The notes under the pieces: generated by a model
Databases searched by the model: none
What the model was told of the DNA's origin: nothing
The model's input: only the letters and a program-made list of their open reading frames with translations
Part shown: positions 5,527 through 5,741 of the stretch, in pieces
How positions within the stretch are numbered: position 1 is the first letter of the stretch
Layout: every line of letters starts with the position of its first letter
Program-made: the position numbers and the translations under genes
DNA from: Prevotellaceae bacterium
Lineage (GTDB): Bacteria > Bacteroidota > Bacteroidia > Bacteroidales > Bacteroidaceae
Assembly: GCA_021204545.1 (NCBI GenBank)
Contig: JAJPZF010000140.1
Coordinates: 1 to 5,741, forward strand
Length of the DNA stretch: 5,741 bases
Direction of reading: 5' to 3'

Positions 5527-5529
5527 CAA
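5499..5529 (-). promoter_or_regulatory. Promoter of the M64 peptidase gene
   Basis: On the minus strand, TTG (5529-5527) lies 20 bp before TACCTTTG (5506-5499), an excellent Bacteroidetes -33/-7 pair. Initiation near 5492 would leave a leader of only about 8 nt before ATG 5484. It overlaps the nth promoter almost completely. Confidence 0.72.
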
Positions 5530-5533
5530 GGCG

Positions 5534-5741
5534 ATGACTAAGAAAGAGCTGTACCAGAGGGTGCTTGCCTACTTTCAAGAGGCTATGCCCGTTGCTGAGA
5601 CGGAGCTTCACTATGGCTCGCCCTTCCAGCTGCTCGTGGCGGTAATCCTCAGCGCCCAATGCACCGACAAGAGGGTGAACCTTGTGACCCCAAGGCTCTT
5701 CGCCGACTACCCCGACGCCGAGACGCTTGCCCTCAGCACGC
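5534..5741 (+). CDS. nth: Endonuclease III (DNA glycosylase/AP lyase), N-terminal part
   Basis: The first 69 residues are present; the gene runs off the right edge. MTKKELYQRVLAYF...AETELHYGSPFQLLVAVILSAQCTDKRVN closely matches the start of Nth, including the family's LLxAVxLSAQxTDxxVN helix (residues 33-49). Endonuclease III removes oxidised pyrimidines and nicks the resulting abasic site in base excision repair. The catalytic Lys of the helix-hairpin-helix, the Asp and the 4Fe-4S cysteines lie beyond the window, so intactness cannot be judged. No Shine-Dalgarno sequence is visible and the predicted transcription start is at the ATG. It is divergent from the M64 peptidase gene. Confidence 0.95.
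   Translation, partial: MTKKELYQRVLAYFQEAMPVAETELHYGSPFQLLVAVILSAQCTDKRVNLVTPRLFADYPDAETLALST

Noticed and set aside
5485..5529. Upstream ATG (5529) for the M64 peptidase
   Set aside because: The added 15 residues would precede the signal peptide, and the -7 box lies downstream of that ATG.

Overview
The window looks like a chromosomal segment of a Bacteroidales bacterium, most likely Prevotellaceae or a near relative. The grounds are repeated matches to the Bacteroidetes promoter (-33 TTTG, -7 TAnnTTTG), few strong ribosome binding sites, a BspA-type leucine-rich surface protein, an HU-related protein of the Bacteroidales type, an M64 peptidase with its N-terminal domain, and a RecF/DUF721 pair. 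The genus call is inference. The coding regions are GC-rich; the 1991-2440 intergenic region is AT-richer.

Layout. On the left, a membrane-anchored TPR protein (minus strand, cut by the window edge) diverges from recF. recF overlaps a DUF721 (DciA-like) gene by ATGA, making a small DNA-maintenance operon. A 450-bp gap follows. It holds no convincing gene, but positions 2218-2360 can fold in register into one long interrupted hairpin with a competing local fold. Next comes a secreted BspA-like protein whose 23-residue repeats are nearly identical at the DNA level, then a strong terminator-like hairpin. A promoter-like box at 3591 is followed by an unusual leader of about 170 nt carrying 15-bp palindromes at an exact 23-bp period, leading into an HU-family DNA-binding protein. 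That gene converges on a secreted M64-type zinc peptidase with only 3 bp between stop codons. The peptidase shares one compact, overlapping divergent promoter region with nth (endonuclease III), which runs off the right edge.

Functional reading. recF, the DUF721 gene and nth belong to DNA repair or replication, the HU-like protein to chromosome structure or regulation, and the LRR protein and M64 peptidase to the cell envelope or exterior. Nothing indicates that all these genes form one system.

The least explained parts are the phased palindrome array before the HU gene, the long hairpin element at 2218-2360, and the face-to-face promoter pair at 5495-5529. All were read by eye without database searches.
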